A stretch of 64,000 nucleotides of DNA from Jeotgalibacillus soli (GCF_000829435.1 NZ_JXRP01000009.1:434001-498000); one strand, 5' to 3'; counted from the stretch's first letter, positions 51,137 to 60,348 are shown. Program-made: numbers and translations. Notes: a model not told the origin generated them from the letters alone.

Positions 51137-52099
51137 ATGAAGCGAATATTAGTTACGGGAGCGCTGGGTCAAATTGGTTCAGAATTAATCACAAAGCTTC
51201 GTAAGGAATATGGTGCTGATAATGTTATAGCGTCAGATATACGAACGGCTGACAAAGAAGTGGTTGACGAGGGCCCATTTGAGCTTTTGAATGTAACGGA
51301 TGCCCAGCAAATGTATGATACAGCGAAAAAGTATAATGTCGATACGATCATGCATATGGCAGCCTTGCTTTCAGCAAAAGCAGAGGCGTCACCACAGCTT
51401 GCATGGAACTTGAATATGGGTGGCCTCGTGAATGCGCTTGAGGTTGCTAGAGAGCATGGAGCTCAGTTTTTTACACCCAGTTCAATCGGTTCGTTTGGTC
51501 CGGATACGCCAAAAAAATTAACACCGCAGGATACCCTTCAGCGTCCAACGACGATGTACGGTGTTAATAAAGTGGCAGGCGAGCTTCTATGTGACTACTA
51601 TTTCACACGTTTTGGGATAGATACAAGAGGGGTTCGTTTTCCGGGTCTGGTTTCCAATGTTACGCCACCGGGCGGGGGTACAACTGATTACGCGGTAGAA
51701 ATCTACTATGAAGCAATTAAAAATAAAACCTATACATCATTTATTGATAAAGGAACGTATATGGATATGATGTATATGCCGGATGCCCTTCAAGCGATTG
51801 TCGATTTAATGGAAGCAGAGCCGGCTCGATTAAAACACCGCAACGCCTTTAATGTAACGGCGATGAGCTTCGAGCCTGAGCAGGTTGCAGCAGAAATAAG
51901 AAAGCATATTCCTGAATTTGTAATGAACTATGCTGTTGATCCGACTCGTCAAGCCATTGCTAATAGCTGGCCGGACTCAATTGATCCTTCAGCAGCCATT
52001 GAAGAATGGGGCTTTAGCGCAGCCTATGATTTATCATCCATGACAAAAGACATGCTGGAAAAGCTGAAAGCGAAACTTCAAACAAAGATTCTAATCTAA
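51137..52099 (+). CDS. tdh: L-threonine 3-dehydrogenase, SDR/epimerase type
   Basis: A 320-residue extended short-chain dehydrogenase resembling UDP-galactose epimerases but with the features of the SDR threonine dehydrogenases: VTGALGQIGSELITKLR (NAD loop), FTPSSIGSFGPDTPK, RPTTMYGVNKVAGELL (catalytic Tyr and Lys), PGGGTTDYAVEIYYEA and TYMDMMYMPDALQA. It oxidises threonine to 2-amino-3-oxobutanoate, the substrate of Kbl encoded at 40191. GAGGAGGAATG precedes ATG 51137. Single gene. Confidence 0.88.
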   Translation: MKRILVTGALGQIGSELITKLRKEYGADNVIASDIRTADKEVVDEGPFELLNVTDAQQMYDTAKKYNVDTIMHMAALLSAKAEASPQLAWNLNMGGLVNALEVAREHGAQFFTPSSIGSFGPDTPKKLTPQDTLQRPTTMYGVNKVAGELLCDYYFTRFGIDTRGVRFPGLVSNVTPPGGGTTDYAVEIYYEAIKNKTYTSFIDKGTYMDMMYMPDALQAIVDLMEAEPARLKHRNAFNVTAMSFEPEQVAAEIRKHIPEFVMNYAVDPTRQAIANSWPDSIDPSAAIEEWGFSAAYDLSSMTKDMLEKLKAKLQTKILI

Positions 52100-52257
52100 A
52101 CGTCCGGAGGCTGATCTAAACAGGTCAGCCACCATTTTACATCGGAAGAAATCTTTCTTTTACTACAAAATTCGACATGTTATGATAGAGACAAGAAGTA
52201 TAAAAATGAAAACTAGGCTTACAGACCTTTAAACCATAAAAGAGGTGAGTGATAAAA

Positions 52258-53577
52258 TTGATACAATCCTATGCAATTTACCAAATGCGAGTAGTTATTA
52301 TGCTGTTTTTTTTCTTGTGTCTTTTAGAGCTCACACTTATTGGAGTGGGAATAACGGGCGTAATTACGGAATGGTGGTTAGTGTGGCTGGAAACGGGCGT
52401 AATTCTAATCCTGCTGATTGCTGGAATCATGATGTTAAAGAAATATAGGGCTGTTAGGCGATTACTTAAAGAAATGGAAGAAGAAGAATTTAAAATGACG
52501 GCTCTTATTCAATCGATGCCGGATTTTGTCTGCTTCAAAGATGGAGAAGGCAGATGGATTCGAACGAATGATTTTGGCCGGTCATTGTATGAACTGGAAA
52601 ATATATCATATATTGGAAAGTCTGATAGTGAGCTCGGTGAGATGAGTACGTTCTTTAAAGAAGCATTGGATTATTGCGTGGTGTCGGATGAAAAGACGTG
52701 GAAAAAAGCCGAAACAACAAGAAGCGAAGAAGCTTTTCATTTGCGGTCAGGAGAGTTAAAAACATTTGATGTAATCAAGGTTCCTATTTTTCATGAGGAT
52801 GGAAGCAGAAAAGCGCTTATTACAATCGGTCGTGACATTTCTCAACAAAAAGCAGCAGAGGAACGATTGGTCAAGCAAGAAAAACTGTCAGTTGCGGGTG
52901 AACTGGCTGCTGGTATTGCGCATGAAATTAGAAACCCTTTAACGAGTTTAAAAGGATTCGTGCAGCTAATGAGAGAGGATTCGTATATATCAGCAGAAAA
53001 GGTAGAGATCATGTCTTCAGAGATTGATCGAATACACCTGATCGTCGAGGAGTTTCTGATCTTGTCCAAACCGCATAAACGAGTGGAGGAATGTTTCTAT
53101 TTCCAGGAAGCAATGGACTACGTGGTGAATGTGATGAAGCTCCAGGCTGGGAATGGAATTAATATTGAAGTAATCGCTTTAGCTGCTCACAATTACTGTG
53201 TTTTTGGGGATCGAAATCAGCTCATTCAAGTCTTTATTAATCTTGTGAAAAATTCGATTGAAGCCATGCCGAACGGCGGAAAAATATCGATATCCACACA
53301 ATATAAAGATGAAATGCTTGAAATTAAGGTGAGTGATAATGGTGTTGGAATTCCCCTGGAACGGTTACCGCAGATTAGCGAACCATTTTTTACATTGAAG
53401 GAAAAAGGGATGGGATTGGGGTTAACCATTAGTCAAAAGATCATTAGTGAGCATCATGGTCATTTTGATATTCAAAGTGAGCAGGATAAAGGGACAACCG
53501 TTATTGTCAAGCTTCCCGTGCATAAGGATGAATCAGAGGGATTCGATGAAAAAAAACAAGCATTCCCCATTTTATGA
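52258..53577 (+). CDS. PAS-domain sensor histidine kinase (sporulation-kinase type)
   Basis: A 439-residue kinase: two membrane helices (residues about 14-57), a PAS domain (ALIQSMPDFVCFKDGEGRWI ... ITIGRDISQQ), HisKA with active His about 222 in AGIAHEIRNPLTSLKGFVQL, and an ATPase domain (NQLIQVFINLVKNSIEAMPN, VSDNGVGIP, GLGLTISQKI). Its sequence style (GELAAGIAHEIRNPLTSLKG) is that of KinA-KinE sporulation kinases. The TTG start 52258 is ten bases after AGGTG; GTG 52249 is too close. No response regulator is adjacent, as for phosphorelay kinases. An sda gene lies 2 kb away. Confidence 0.88.
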   Translation: MIQSYAIYQMRVVIMLFFFLCLLELTLIGVGITGVITEWWLVWLETGVILILLIAGIMMLKKYRAVRRLLKEMEEEEFKMTALIQSMPDFVCFKDGEGRWIRTNDFGRSLYELENISYIGKSDSELGEMSTFFKEALDYCVVSDEKTWKKAETTRSEEAFHLRSGELKTFDVIKVPIFHEDGSRKALITIGRDISQQKAAEERLVKQEKLSVAGELAAGIAHEIRNPLTSLKGFVQLMREDSYISAEKVEIMSSEIDRIHLIVEEFLILSKPHKRVEECFYFQEAMDYVVNVMKLQAGNGINIEVIALAAHNYCVFGDRNQLIQVFINLVKNSIEAMPNGGKISISTQYKDEMLEIKVSDNGVGIPLERLPQISEPFFTLKEKGMGLGLTISQKIISEHHGHFDIQSEQDKGTTVIVKLPVHKDESEGFDEKKQAFPIL

Positions 53578-53597
53578 ATGGCTGGATGCTTGTTTTT
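53552..53597 (+). terminator. Terminator overlapping the kinase stop
   Basis: AAAAACAAGCAT (53552-53563) pairs with ATGCTTGTTTTT (53586-53597); the stop codon lies in the loop. Confidence 0.75.
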
Positions 53598-53652
53598 ATG
53601 GACAGGATCAGTTGTAGTCAATTAAACCGCGTATCGCCCATTGAACAATGGA

Positions 53653-55005
53653 TTAGAAAATCAGATGTGCAATTCCCGCGATGATCGGTAATGTGATCAA
53701 TGTACGCAAAAGAAAGATGATTAAGAGATCAAAAAACGTCACAGGGATACGTGACCCAAGCAATAATCCGCCTACCTCAGACATGTAAATAAGCTGAGTG
53801 ACAGAAACGGCTGCGATGACAAAGCGTGTCAGCTCAGATTCAATGCTTGCACCGATAATAACGGGAAGAAACATATCAGCAAAACCAATGACCATCGTCT
53901 GAGCAGCATCATTTGCTTCAGGAAGCTGAAGCAGCTCTAGGATGGGTACGAATGGAGCTCCTAAATAAACAAAAAGGCTTGTATATTCAGCAAGAATCAA
54001 TGCGATGGTTCCAAATCCCATTACAACAGGTGCAACACCCATCAGCATATCGAGAATGTTTTTCCCGCCATCGATGACAAATCTCTTTGGACTATTGTTG
54101 CGCTTAGCAGCTGCAAGAGCCATCTCCGTTCCATACTGAATTCTTGACATATTTCCAGGGATTTTTTCAAGGCTATCGTCTTCTTCTGCATCGGAAATAT
54201 AGGTTGTTTTCTTAAGAGAAAGCGGTGGAATGCGCGGCATGATCAGCGCTGCTATGAAGCCTGCAAAGGTCACCGTTAAGTAAAATGGCACGAAATAACT
54301 GCCAAGCTTAACTTGATTGAGCACGATAATGCTGAATGTGATGGATACAACAGAAAACGTGGTACCGATCACAGCAGCGTCTCGCTTTGTATAGTACCCA
54401 TCCTCATATTGCTTGCTCGTTAATAAAACGCCAATTGTACCGTCCCCTAACCATGAAGCAAGTGCATCAATGGAAGAACGCCCAGGCAAACGAAATAGCG
54501 GCCGCATAATATTCGTCATTAAAGTTCCAAACCATTCCAATAAACCGAAATTCAATAATAGCGGCAAGAACATCCCTGCAAATATAAAAACGGAGAATAA
54601 AATGGTTAACAGACCATCCTCGTTTAGCAAAAGTCCACCAGTAGAATCGGACCAGATTGCCTCAGGACCCATTTGATACAATGCCATTACAGCAAAAATG
54701 GCCGCGGCAATACGGACAATTAACCAAAACCAATGAACGTAAAATAACCTTTGCCAAAAGTCACTATTTCGTATATATCTTGGTTTTATTATTTGGGTGA
54801 TCATTGTCATAATTGCGGTGAAGACAATGATGATTGTCATAATGGCTGGGATCACCCCGCCCATTAAGGATTGAAGCCAGCCAGATAGAACAGCAATCGG
54901 TATAGTCAACCCATCCTCAGAGGGGACAGGCGTCATAAAAAGAAAAATACCAATAAGGGACGGAACAATAAACCGTATATAATCAATCGCATTTACATGC
55001 TTCAT
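53653..55005 (-). CDS. YjiH family membrane protein with nucleoside-recognition (Gate) domain
   Basis: A 450-residue polytopic membrane protein with about ten helices. It starts MKHVNAIDYIRFIVPSLIGI and contains FGLLEWFGTLMTNIMRPLFR and SWLGDGTIGVLLTSKQYEDG, the Gate-domain features seen in spore maturation and nucleoside transport proteins. The family is annotated YjiH; substrate unknown. Typical AGGAGAG before ATG 55005. Its upstream region holds repeat copy B, only 25 bases from the start. Confidence 0.82.
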   Translation of the reverse strand: MKHVNAIDYIRFIVPSLIGIFLFMTPVPSEDGLTIPIAVLSGWLQSLMGGVIPAIMTIIIVFTAIMTMITQIIKPRYIRNSDFWQRLFYVHWFWLIVRIAAAIFAVMALYQMGPEAIWSDSTGGLLLNEDGLLTILFSVFIFAGMFLPLLLNFGLLEWFGTLMTNIMRPLFRLPGRSSIDALASWLGDGTIGVLLTSKQYEDGYYTKRDAAVIGTTFSVVSITFSIIVLNQVKLGSYFVPFYLTVTFAGFIAALIMPRIPPLSLKKTTYISDAEEDDSLEKIPGNMSRIQYGTEMALAAAKRNNSPKRFVIDGGKNILDMLMGVAPVVMGFGTIALILAEYTSLFVYLGAPFVPILELLQLPEANDAAQTMVIGFADMFLPVIIGASIESELTRFVIAAVSVTQLIYMSEVGGLLLGSRIPVTFFDLLIIFLLRTLITLPIIAGIAHLIF

Positions 55006-55029
55006 AAATACTCTCCTTTTTTCTTTTTA

Positions 55030-55170
55030 GCTATGTTAACGTCCATTGTTGATTTTTACACAGCGTTGATTGGAGCGAATACGCGAGACTCCTGCGGGCA
55101 GAAGCAGGACAGGTGAGACCGCGGAAAGCGAGCGCCTTCAGTGGAAATCAACAGACACCTTTAACAAAGC
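55030..55170 (+). repeat. MITE-like dispersed repeat, copy B
   Basis: Begins GCTATGTTAACGTCCATTG with GTTGATTTTTACAC, ends GGAAATCAACAGACACCTTT then AACAAAGC. Inner sequence GAGACTCCTGCGGGCAGAAG and GACCGCGGAAAGCGAGCG is GC-rich. Ends are imperfect inverted repeats of each other and match copies A and C. Confidence 0.8.
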
Positions 55171-55438
55171 CTTCTTTTTAAAGATGGAAATATTCGACTC
55201 CACCAATAATGTATAAAAATTAGAACTCTCCTATTTTAATGCACTTTTTCTTTAAAATTCAACCCTAAATGTAAATTAATAAAAAATGATTTGATTTCAA
55301 TCGCATTCATACAATATAGATGAAATTGTCTAAATATAGAGATATTTGAAGAACAAAAACTTAATAAAAAATGAATATATTTCATTCAGATGGGTAACTA
55401 CTAAAAAGATAAAGATATTCTAAAGAGGTGTAGAAAAC

Positions 55439-55588
55439 GTGAGGGAAATGAACTCAATGCATGAGCTCTCTGATGAAAAGCTGATGGAGGCTTTTTCAGC
55501 AGCAGTTAAAATTCAGATGTCACAGGATTTTATTAGCCTGTTAGAACAAGAATTGATTATAAGAGGGCTGGTGCACTCTAAAGTATAA
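55439..55588 (+). CDS. sda: Sporulation histidine kinase inhibitor Sda
   Basis: A 49-residue helical-hairpin protein, MREMNSMHELSDEKLMEAFS then AAVKIQMSQDFISLLEQELI and IRGLVHSKV. The LSDExLxEAFxxAxxxxxxxDFIxLLExEL pattern matches Sda (46 residues in B. subtilis), which binds the dimerisation domain of KinA-type kinases and delays sporulation after replication stress. GTG 55439 with AGAGGTG eight bases upstream is the best start. A terminator follows. No DnaA box (TTATNCACA) was seen upstream. Confidence 0.85.
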   Translation: MREMNSMHELSDEKLMEAFSAAVKIQMSQDFISLLEQELIIRGLVHSKV

Positions 55589-55591
55589 ATG

Positions 55592-55626
55592 GCATTGCAG
55601 TCTGAGTCTGCGATGCTTTTGTTTTT
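55592..55626 (+). terminator. Terminator of sda
   Basis: GCATTGCAG (55592-55600) pairs with CTGCGATGC (55608-55616) with one wobble, then TTTTGTTTTT. Confidence 0.75.
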
Positions 55627-55737
55627 ATGGGTTCATGTAATGTTTATATGAAGAATGTTAAAATAAGCTTTTGAAAGGGTTTCCATATTGTAGGATATGT
55701 TACAATGTCCGTAACTCAAAGAGGAAAGGTGACATAC

Positions 55738-56607
55738 ATGATACGATTAATGGCAACGGATATGGATGGGACACTTTTAAATGGAGACCATGTGGTAGGG
55801 GAAGAGAACATCCGCGCAATTAAAGCAGCGCAGCAACTGGGTGTGAAAGTAGTCGTAGCAACTGGACGATCCTACCTGGAAGCATCGATACCGCTGAAGG
55901 AAGCTGGCCTTACCTGTCCAGTGATCGGTGTAAACGGTGCGGAAGTAAGAGATGAAAATGGTCAACAATTATTAGTGCGCGGCATTGATAAACAAATTGC
56001 TCGACAAGCGGCACGGCAGTTGGAAGCATTAGATATCTATTTTGAGATCTATACAAATAAAGGAACATTTACGAATGACCGTGCACAGGGAATGGCATTA
56101 TTAATTGATATTTTCCTTACTTCTAATCCCGATACCCCGCTTCCACATGTAGAAGCAGGAGCGAATGAACGTTATGATAAAGGACATATCACGGTTGTAG
56201 AGAATTACAATAATCTTTTTAACGATGAATCACAGACGGTTTATAAGTTTCTCGCATTCTCTTCGAATCCAGCTTCACTTGAAAAAGCGAGTGAGCTTCT
56301 TCAAACCATTGAAGGACTTGCTATTAGCTCTTCTGGTAAAGAAAACCTTGAAATTACTAGCGTATATGCACAAAAAGGTCTTGCACTTGAATGGCTTTGT
56401 CAGAATGAAGGCATTTCGCTCAATGAGGTAATGGCCATTGGAGACAATTACAATGACCTTTCTATGATGGAGAAGGCTGGATACTCAGTCGCGATGGGCA
56501 ATGCACCAGAGGATATCAAAAATCGCTGTACCCATGTCACAACAACGAATCGTGAAGATGGAGTAGCGAAAGCGATCCAGCAGCTGATTATGGTGCCATC
56601 TTCTTAA
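55738..56607 (+). CDS. Cof-type HAD-superfamily phosphatase
   Basis: A 289-residue HAD IIB hydrolase acting on sugar phosphates, flavin or pyridoxal phosphates. Motif I ATDMDGTLLN has the nucleophile Asp near residue 8; motif II VVATGRSY; motif III with Lys in the C2-cap end; motif IV VMAIGDNYNDLSMMEKAGYS. ATG 55738 is chosen over 55705 because AAAGGT lies seven bases upstream and the family start is MIRLMATDMDG. Monocistronic with a strong terminator. Confidence 0.9.
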   Translation: MIRLMATDMDGTLLNGDHVVGEENIRAIKAAQQLGVKVVVATGRSYLEASIPLKEAGLTCPVIGVNGAEVRDENGQQLLVRGIDKQIARQAARQLEALDIYFEIYTNKGTFTNDRAQGMALLIDIFLTSNPDTPLPHVEAGANERYDKGHITVVENYNNLFNDESQTVYKFLAFSSNPASLEKASELLQTIEGLAISSSGKENLEITSVYAQKGLALEWLCQNEGISLNEVMAIGDNYNDLSMMEKAGYSVAMGNAPEDIKNRCTHVTTTNREDGVAKAIQQLIMVPSS

Positions 56608-56613
56608 CCACTG

Positions 56614-56655
56614 CCCGCTATGGCAACAGGATGCTGTTTGTAGCGGGTTTTTTTT
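56614..56655 (+). terminator. Terminator of the Cof-type gene
   Basis: CCCGCTA (56614-56620) and TAGCGGG (56641-56647) enclose a second short stem, then eight T. Confidence 0.8.
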
Positions 56656-56744
56656 ATTCATAAAATGTAGGCTTGTTCTAAAAAGGGGACAATCATATTG
56701 ACAAATAAAAAAAATTCCAAGCACCGCTGATAATACCTTGGCTG

Positions 56745-57791
56745 ATGTTGGCTGCTGTTCTTTTGCTGGCTGCATGTCAGCCTCAAAATGAACAAGAAAG
56801 CGTTGCAGGGCCTGTATTCCAAGAAGCTGACAGTCAGATTCAGGCGGAAGTCGTAGCTAAAAACCTGGATATCCCCTGGTCGATTGATTTCTTTGGTGAC
56901 GTCATTTTTTTAAGCGAACGAAATGGCTCTATTGTCATGGTTGACGGGGATATTACAACAAGGCAGGATATTCAGTTTGAAAAGGAATTATCAAGAGCAG
57001 CTGAAGCGGGACTGCTTGGTTTCGTGCTGCATCCTGATTTTTCAAGTAATAGGCAAGCATTCGCCTATTACACGTATATAGAAGGAGGAGTCGATTACAA
57101 TCGTGTTGTAAGCTTGGAGCAATTGGAAGGAAAGTGGTTTGAGCGCAATATCATATTGGATCATATCGAAACAGGAAATGTCCATCATGGAGGAAGGCTG
57201 GCCATCAGCCCAGATCAAAAGCTTTTTGTGACAATAGGAGATGCGGCTGTTCCTGAATTAGCCCAGGATATGGATTCGTTAAGCGGAAAAATCCTGCGCT
57301 TTAATTTGGATGGAACGATCCCTGAGGACAACCCTTTCGAAGGTTCTCCGGTATATAGCACAGGACATCGAAATCCGCAGGGGCTGGCTTGGACAGAGGC
57401 TGGAGAACTAATTGCTACTGAGCACGGGGCATCAGCCAAAGATGAAATAAACCGAATTCGAGCAGGAGCAAATTATGGATGGCCGCTGATCGAAGGAGAT
57501 GAACAGCGAGAGGGCCTGGAATCACCATTCGTGCACTCAGGAGCTTCTACTTGGGCGCCATCAGGAGCAGCCGTGTACAATCAAGAATTAATCTTTGCCA
57601 CGCTTCGAGGAGAGAGTGTTAAATCTGTCAATCTTGAGACAGGAGAAATTGCGAGCTTAATAGAGGTTTACGGAAGAATCCGCGATGTGAAAGTAAGGAA
57701 TGGGGAGTTATATTTTGCTACTAATAATCGTGATGGCAGAGGAAACCCATCAAGTGTCGATGATCAGCTCGTTCGTGTGCGGCTGCCGTAA
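56745..57791 (+). CDS. PQQ-dependent sugar dehydrogenase-like lipoprotein, start region frame-broken
   Basis: A beta-propeller protein of the glucose/sorbosone dehydrogenase family: NLDIPWSIDFFGDVIFLSER, GGLLGF-type AGLLGFVLHPDFSSN, HHGGRLAISPDQKLFVTIGD, GHRNPQGLAW, EHGASAKDEINRI and GANYGWPLIEG. From ATG 56745 only the end of a lipobox is present (LMLAAVLLLAAC). The in-frame upstream codons read KKFQAPLIIPW but have no start; TTG 56698 with GGGGA reaches them only if the A8 tract (56707-56714) had nine A, giving MTNKKKFQAPLIIPWLMLAA and a perfect lipoprotein signal. So the annotated start is a truncation or slippage site. Confidence 0.75.
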   Translation: MLAAVLLLAACQPQNEQESVAGPVFQEADSQIQAEVVAKNLDIPWSIDFFGDVIFLSERNGSIVMVDGDITTRQDIQFEKELSRAAEAGLLGFVLHPDFSSNRQAFAYYTYIEGGVDYNRVVSLEQLEGKWFERNIILDHIETGNVHHGGRLAISPDQKLFVTIGDAAVPELAQDMDSLSGKILRFNLDGTIPEDNPFEGSPVYSTGHRNPQGLAWTEAGELIATEHGASAKDEINRIRAGANYGWPLIEGDEQREGLESPFVHSGASTWAPSGAAVYNQELIFATLRGESVKSVNLETGEIASLIEVYGRIRDVKVRNGELYFATNNRDGRGNPSSVDDQLVRVRLP

Positions 57792-57867
57792 ATATTTTGT
57801 CTTAAAATAGCAATATTTCATTTTAAGTGTGAATAAAAAAATAAGTACATTTGTGATAAACTAATAT

Positions 57868-57879
57868 GGAATCGATTCC
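57868..57879 (+). promoter_or_regulatory. Perfect 12-base palindrome upstream of the fructokinase gene
   Basis: GGAATCGATTCC, 60-70 bases before the start. The central CG and symmetry resemble LacI-family operators, such as those of sucrose regulators. No regulator gene is in the window. Confidence 0.4.
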
Positions 57880-57943
57880 TTAAAATAGTCATTCAGTGAA
57901 TATACAGAAAAAACAAGATAAAAATAAATAAAGGAGGAGCATG

Positions 57944-58900
57944 ATGAAATCAGGCATTATTAGTTTAGGAGAAGCATTAATTGACTTTATTCCAATGGAC
58001 GAGACAAACAGCAGCTATCACAAAAGTCCAGGTGGAGCTCCAGCCAATGTGGCTGTAGGAGCAGCACGTCTCGGGGCAGAATCTCATTTTGTAGGTAAGG
58101 TTGGAAACGACGTGCTTGGTCGTTTCTTAAAAGAAACGCTTGATCAATATGGAGTTCACACAGCCTCCTTACAATTAACAGATGATGTTCGTACAGGGGT
58201 TGTGTTCGTTACACTTGGCAAGGACGGGGAACGAAGCTTTGATTTTTACATTAATCCAAGTGCAGACCGTTTTTTAACACCAGACGAATTAGATGCTTCC
58301 TTATTCGATAAATCCAAGGTCCTGCATTTTGGATCTATCTCTATGATTAGCGAGCCCTCAAAGAGTGCGACCATTAAAGCGGTTGAACTCGCTCATAAAA
58401 ATGGGTTGATTGTTTCGTATGATCCGAATCTTCGACTTGGACTTTGGGAAAGTCCAGAGCAGGCAAGGGAAACGATTGTTTTGATGCTTGATCAAGCGGA
58501 TGTTCTAAAGATATCCGAGGAGGAACTGGAATTCTTAACAGGCCTAAGTGATATTCAAAAAGGGGTAGAGGTGCTTCAGCAATATGAGATTCCTGTCATT
58601 CTTGTTACACTCGGCAGTGAAGGAAGCTATATTTTTACAAAAGAAGGACATGCCCATGTACAGGCGATGAAGGTTGAGGCAGTGGATACCACAGGTGCTG
58701 GCGATGCGTATGTATCGGGCGTTCTATACGCGCTGAATGAATACGATGGAAACATTGCAGATTTGTCACTTGAAGGAGCAAAAGAAATGGCTCGCTTTGC
58801 AAGTGTGTCTGGTGCACTTGCAGCCTCAACGAAAGGGGCAATGACCGCACTGCCAACAATTGATGAGGTGAAGCGTTATTTGGAGAAATTCGAGGGGTGA
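57944..58900 (+). CDS. Fructokinase (PfkB/ribokinase family)
   Basis: A 318-residue sugar kinase of the ScrK type, phosphorylating fructose. It has the substrate motif GGAPANVAVGAARLGAE, VGKVGNDVLGRFL and the catalytic DTTGAGDAYVSGVLYAL with base Asp. AAGGAGGAG stands before two ATGs (57941, 57944); the second has better spacing. It overlaps the sucrose hydrolase start, so the two form a sucrose-use operon. Aminoimidazole riboside kinases are close relatives, but context supports fructokinase. Confidence 0.88.
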   Translation: MKSGIISLGEALIDFIPMDETNSSYHKSPGGAPANVAVGAARLGAESHFVGKVGNDVLGRFLKETLDQYGVHTASLQLTDDVRTGVVFVTLGKDGERSFDFYINPSADRFLTPDELDASLFDKSKVLHFGSISMISEPSKSATIKAVELAHKNGLIVSYDPNLRLGLWESPEQARETIVLMLDQADVLKISEEELEFLTGLSDIQKGVEVLQQYEIPVILVTLGSEGSYIFTKEGHAHVQAMKVEAVDTTGAGDAYVSGVLYALNEYDGNIADLSLEGAKEMARFASVSGALAASTKGAMTALPTIDEVKRYLEKFEG

Positions 58901-58905
58901 AAGCA

Positions 58906-60348
58906 GTGACAAAAGATCAAGAATTGCGGAATTTGGCTTATGCTGAAATTCAGCAGCATCAAAAACTGGTAGAGGCAGATCCTTATCGCCTTTTATATCA
59001 CCTAATGCCGCCTGTAGGTTTATTAAATGATCCAAATGGTGTGATTCAGTGGCAAGGAATCTATCATGTGTTCTATCAATGGATGCCTTTTGATACGGAT
59101 CATGGCGCTAAATTTTGGGGACATTACACCTCCACGGATCTAGTGAATTGGAAGCATGAAGAAATTGGGCTGACTCCTTCTGAGTGGTTTGAGAAAAATG
59201 GCTGTTATTCCGGCAGCGCGATTGATCATGAAGGAGAGCTGCGTCTTTACTATACTGGCAATGTAAAGGATGAACAAGGCGAGCGACAAAGCTATCAATG
59301 CTTAGCCACCTCATATGACGGGAGTGTTTTTCATAAAAAAGGTGTTGTGCTGGAGCTTCCTGATGGCTATACTGCTCACTTTAGAGATCCTAAGGTGTGG
59401 AAAGAGGGAAGCGATTGGTACATGGTAGTCGGTGCTCAAAGCACAGATGAAAAAGGAATGGTAGCTCTGTTTCATTCCAAAGATGGATTGGAATGGTCTC
59501 ATCTTGGCGCCATTGCGGGGAGCGGAATTGGATCGCTGGGTGAATTCGGCTATATGTGGGAATGTCCGGATCTATTTACGCTTAATGAACAAGATCTTCT
59601 TATTGTTTCTCCTCAGGGACTGGAAGCCGATGGATTACACTATCAAAATGTGTATCAAGCAGGTTATTTTATTGGTAAACTGGATTGCCAAAAAGCCGCA
59701 TTTGAACATGGCAATTTTACCGAGCTTGATCGCGGATTTGATTTTTACGCACCGCAAACGACAAGCGATGATAAAGGAAGACGTCTGTTAATCGGGTGGA
59801 TGAGTGTTCCGGATCAGAATGAACAGGAGCATCCTACGATTAAGCACAAGTGGATTCATAATCTGACGCTCCCGAGAGAGCTTACGCTAGTAAACGGCAA
59901 GCTCTTTCAGGCACCGGCCGAAGAACTGAAAGAACTGCGAAAAAACCAGGCAGTCGATGCAGAGGTTGCTCTTTCCAATGAAAAAATCGTTTGGCCTGGA
60001 TTAAACGGTAAAACAATGGAGCTGGAGCTTACAGACATTGATTTAGCGAATGCACAGCTAGTGGAAATTGGTGTGCGCGACCATGCACGTATTATTTATG
60101 AGCCTGCAAAAAAACTGTTTACGTTAGCGAGAAAAAGCTATGTGGATGGGAATTGGGAAAAAAGGCAATGTAAACTGTCCTCGCTTTTATCCTTAACTGT
60201 CTATTTGGATCATTCATCGATCGAAATTTTTATCAATGGTGGAGAAGAGGTATTCAGTGCGCGAATCTTCCCTGACCCTGAGAACGAAACGATCTTTATC
60301 CTGGCGGACGGTACGTTGAAAGGGAATTTGAAGAAGTGGGATTTGTAA
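58906..60348 (+). CDS. sacA: Sucrose-6-phosphate hydrolase (GH32)
   Basis: A 480-residue beta-fructosidase that splits sucrose-6-phosphate to glucose-6-phosphate and fructose. GH32 motifs: PPVGLLNDPNGV (nucleophile Asp), FRDPKVW and WECPDLF (acid/base Glu), then a beta-sandwich from about residue 330 with VYLDHSSIEIFINGGEEVFS. GAGGGG eight bases upstream supports GTG 58906; GTG 58897 overlapping the kinase stop is the alternative. No sucrose PTS gene is in the window, so the importer must be elsewhere. Confidence 0.9.
   Translation: MTKDQELRNLAYAEIQQHQKLVEADPYRLLYHLMPPVGLLNDPNGVIQWQGIYHVFYQWMPFDTDHGAKFWGHYTSTDLVNWKHEEIGLTPSEWFEKNGCYSGSAIDHEGELRLYYTGNVKDEQGERQSYQCLATSYDGSVFHKKGVVLELPDGYTAHFRDPKVWKEGSDWYMVVGAQSTDEKGMVALFHSKDGLEWSHLGAIAGSGIGSLGEFGYMWECPDLFTLNEQDLLIVSPQGLEADGLHYQNVYQAGYFIGKLDCQKAAFEHGNFTELDRGFDFYAPQTTSDDKGRRLLIGWMSVPDQNEQEHPTIKHKWIHNLTLPRELTLVNGKLFQAPAEELKELRKNQAVDAEVALSNEKIVWPGLNGKTMELELTDIDLANAQLVEIGVRDHARIIYEPAKKLFTLARKSYVDGNWEKRQCKLSSLLSLTVYLDHSSIEIFINGGEEVFSARIFPDPENETIFILADGTLKGNLKKWDL

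Noticed and set aside
55672-55685. cre-like TGAAAGGGTTTCCA before the Cof-type phosphatase
   Set aside because: Two mismatches including the central CG; too weak to call.
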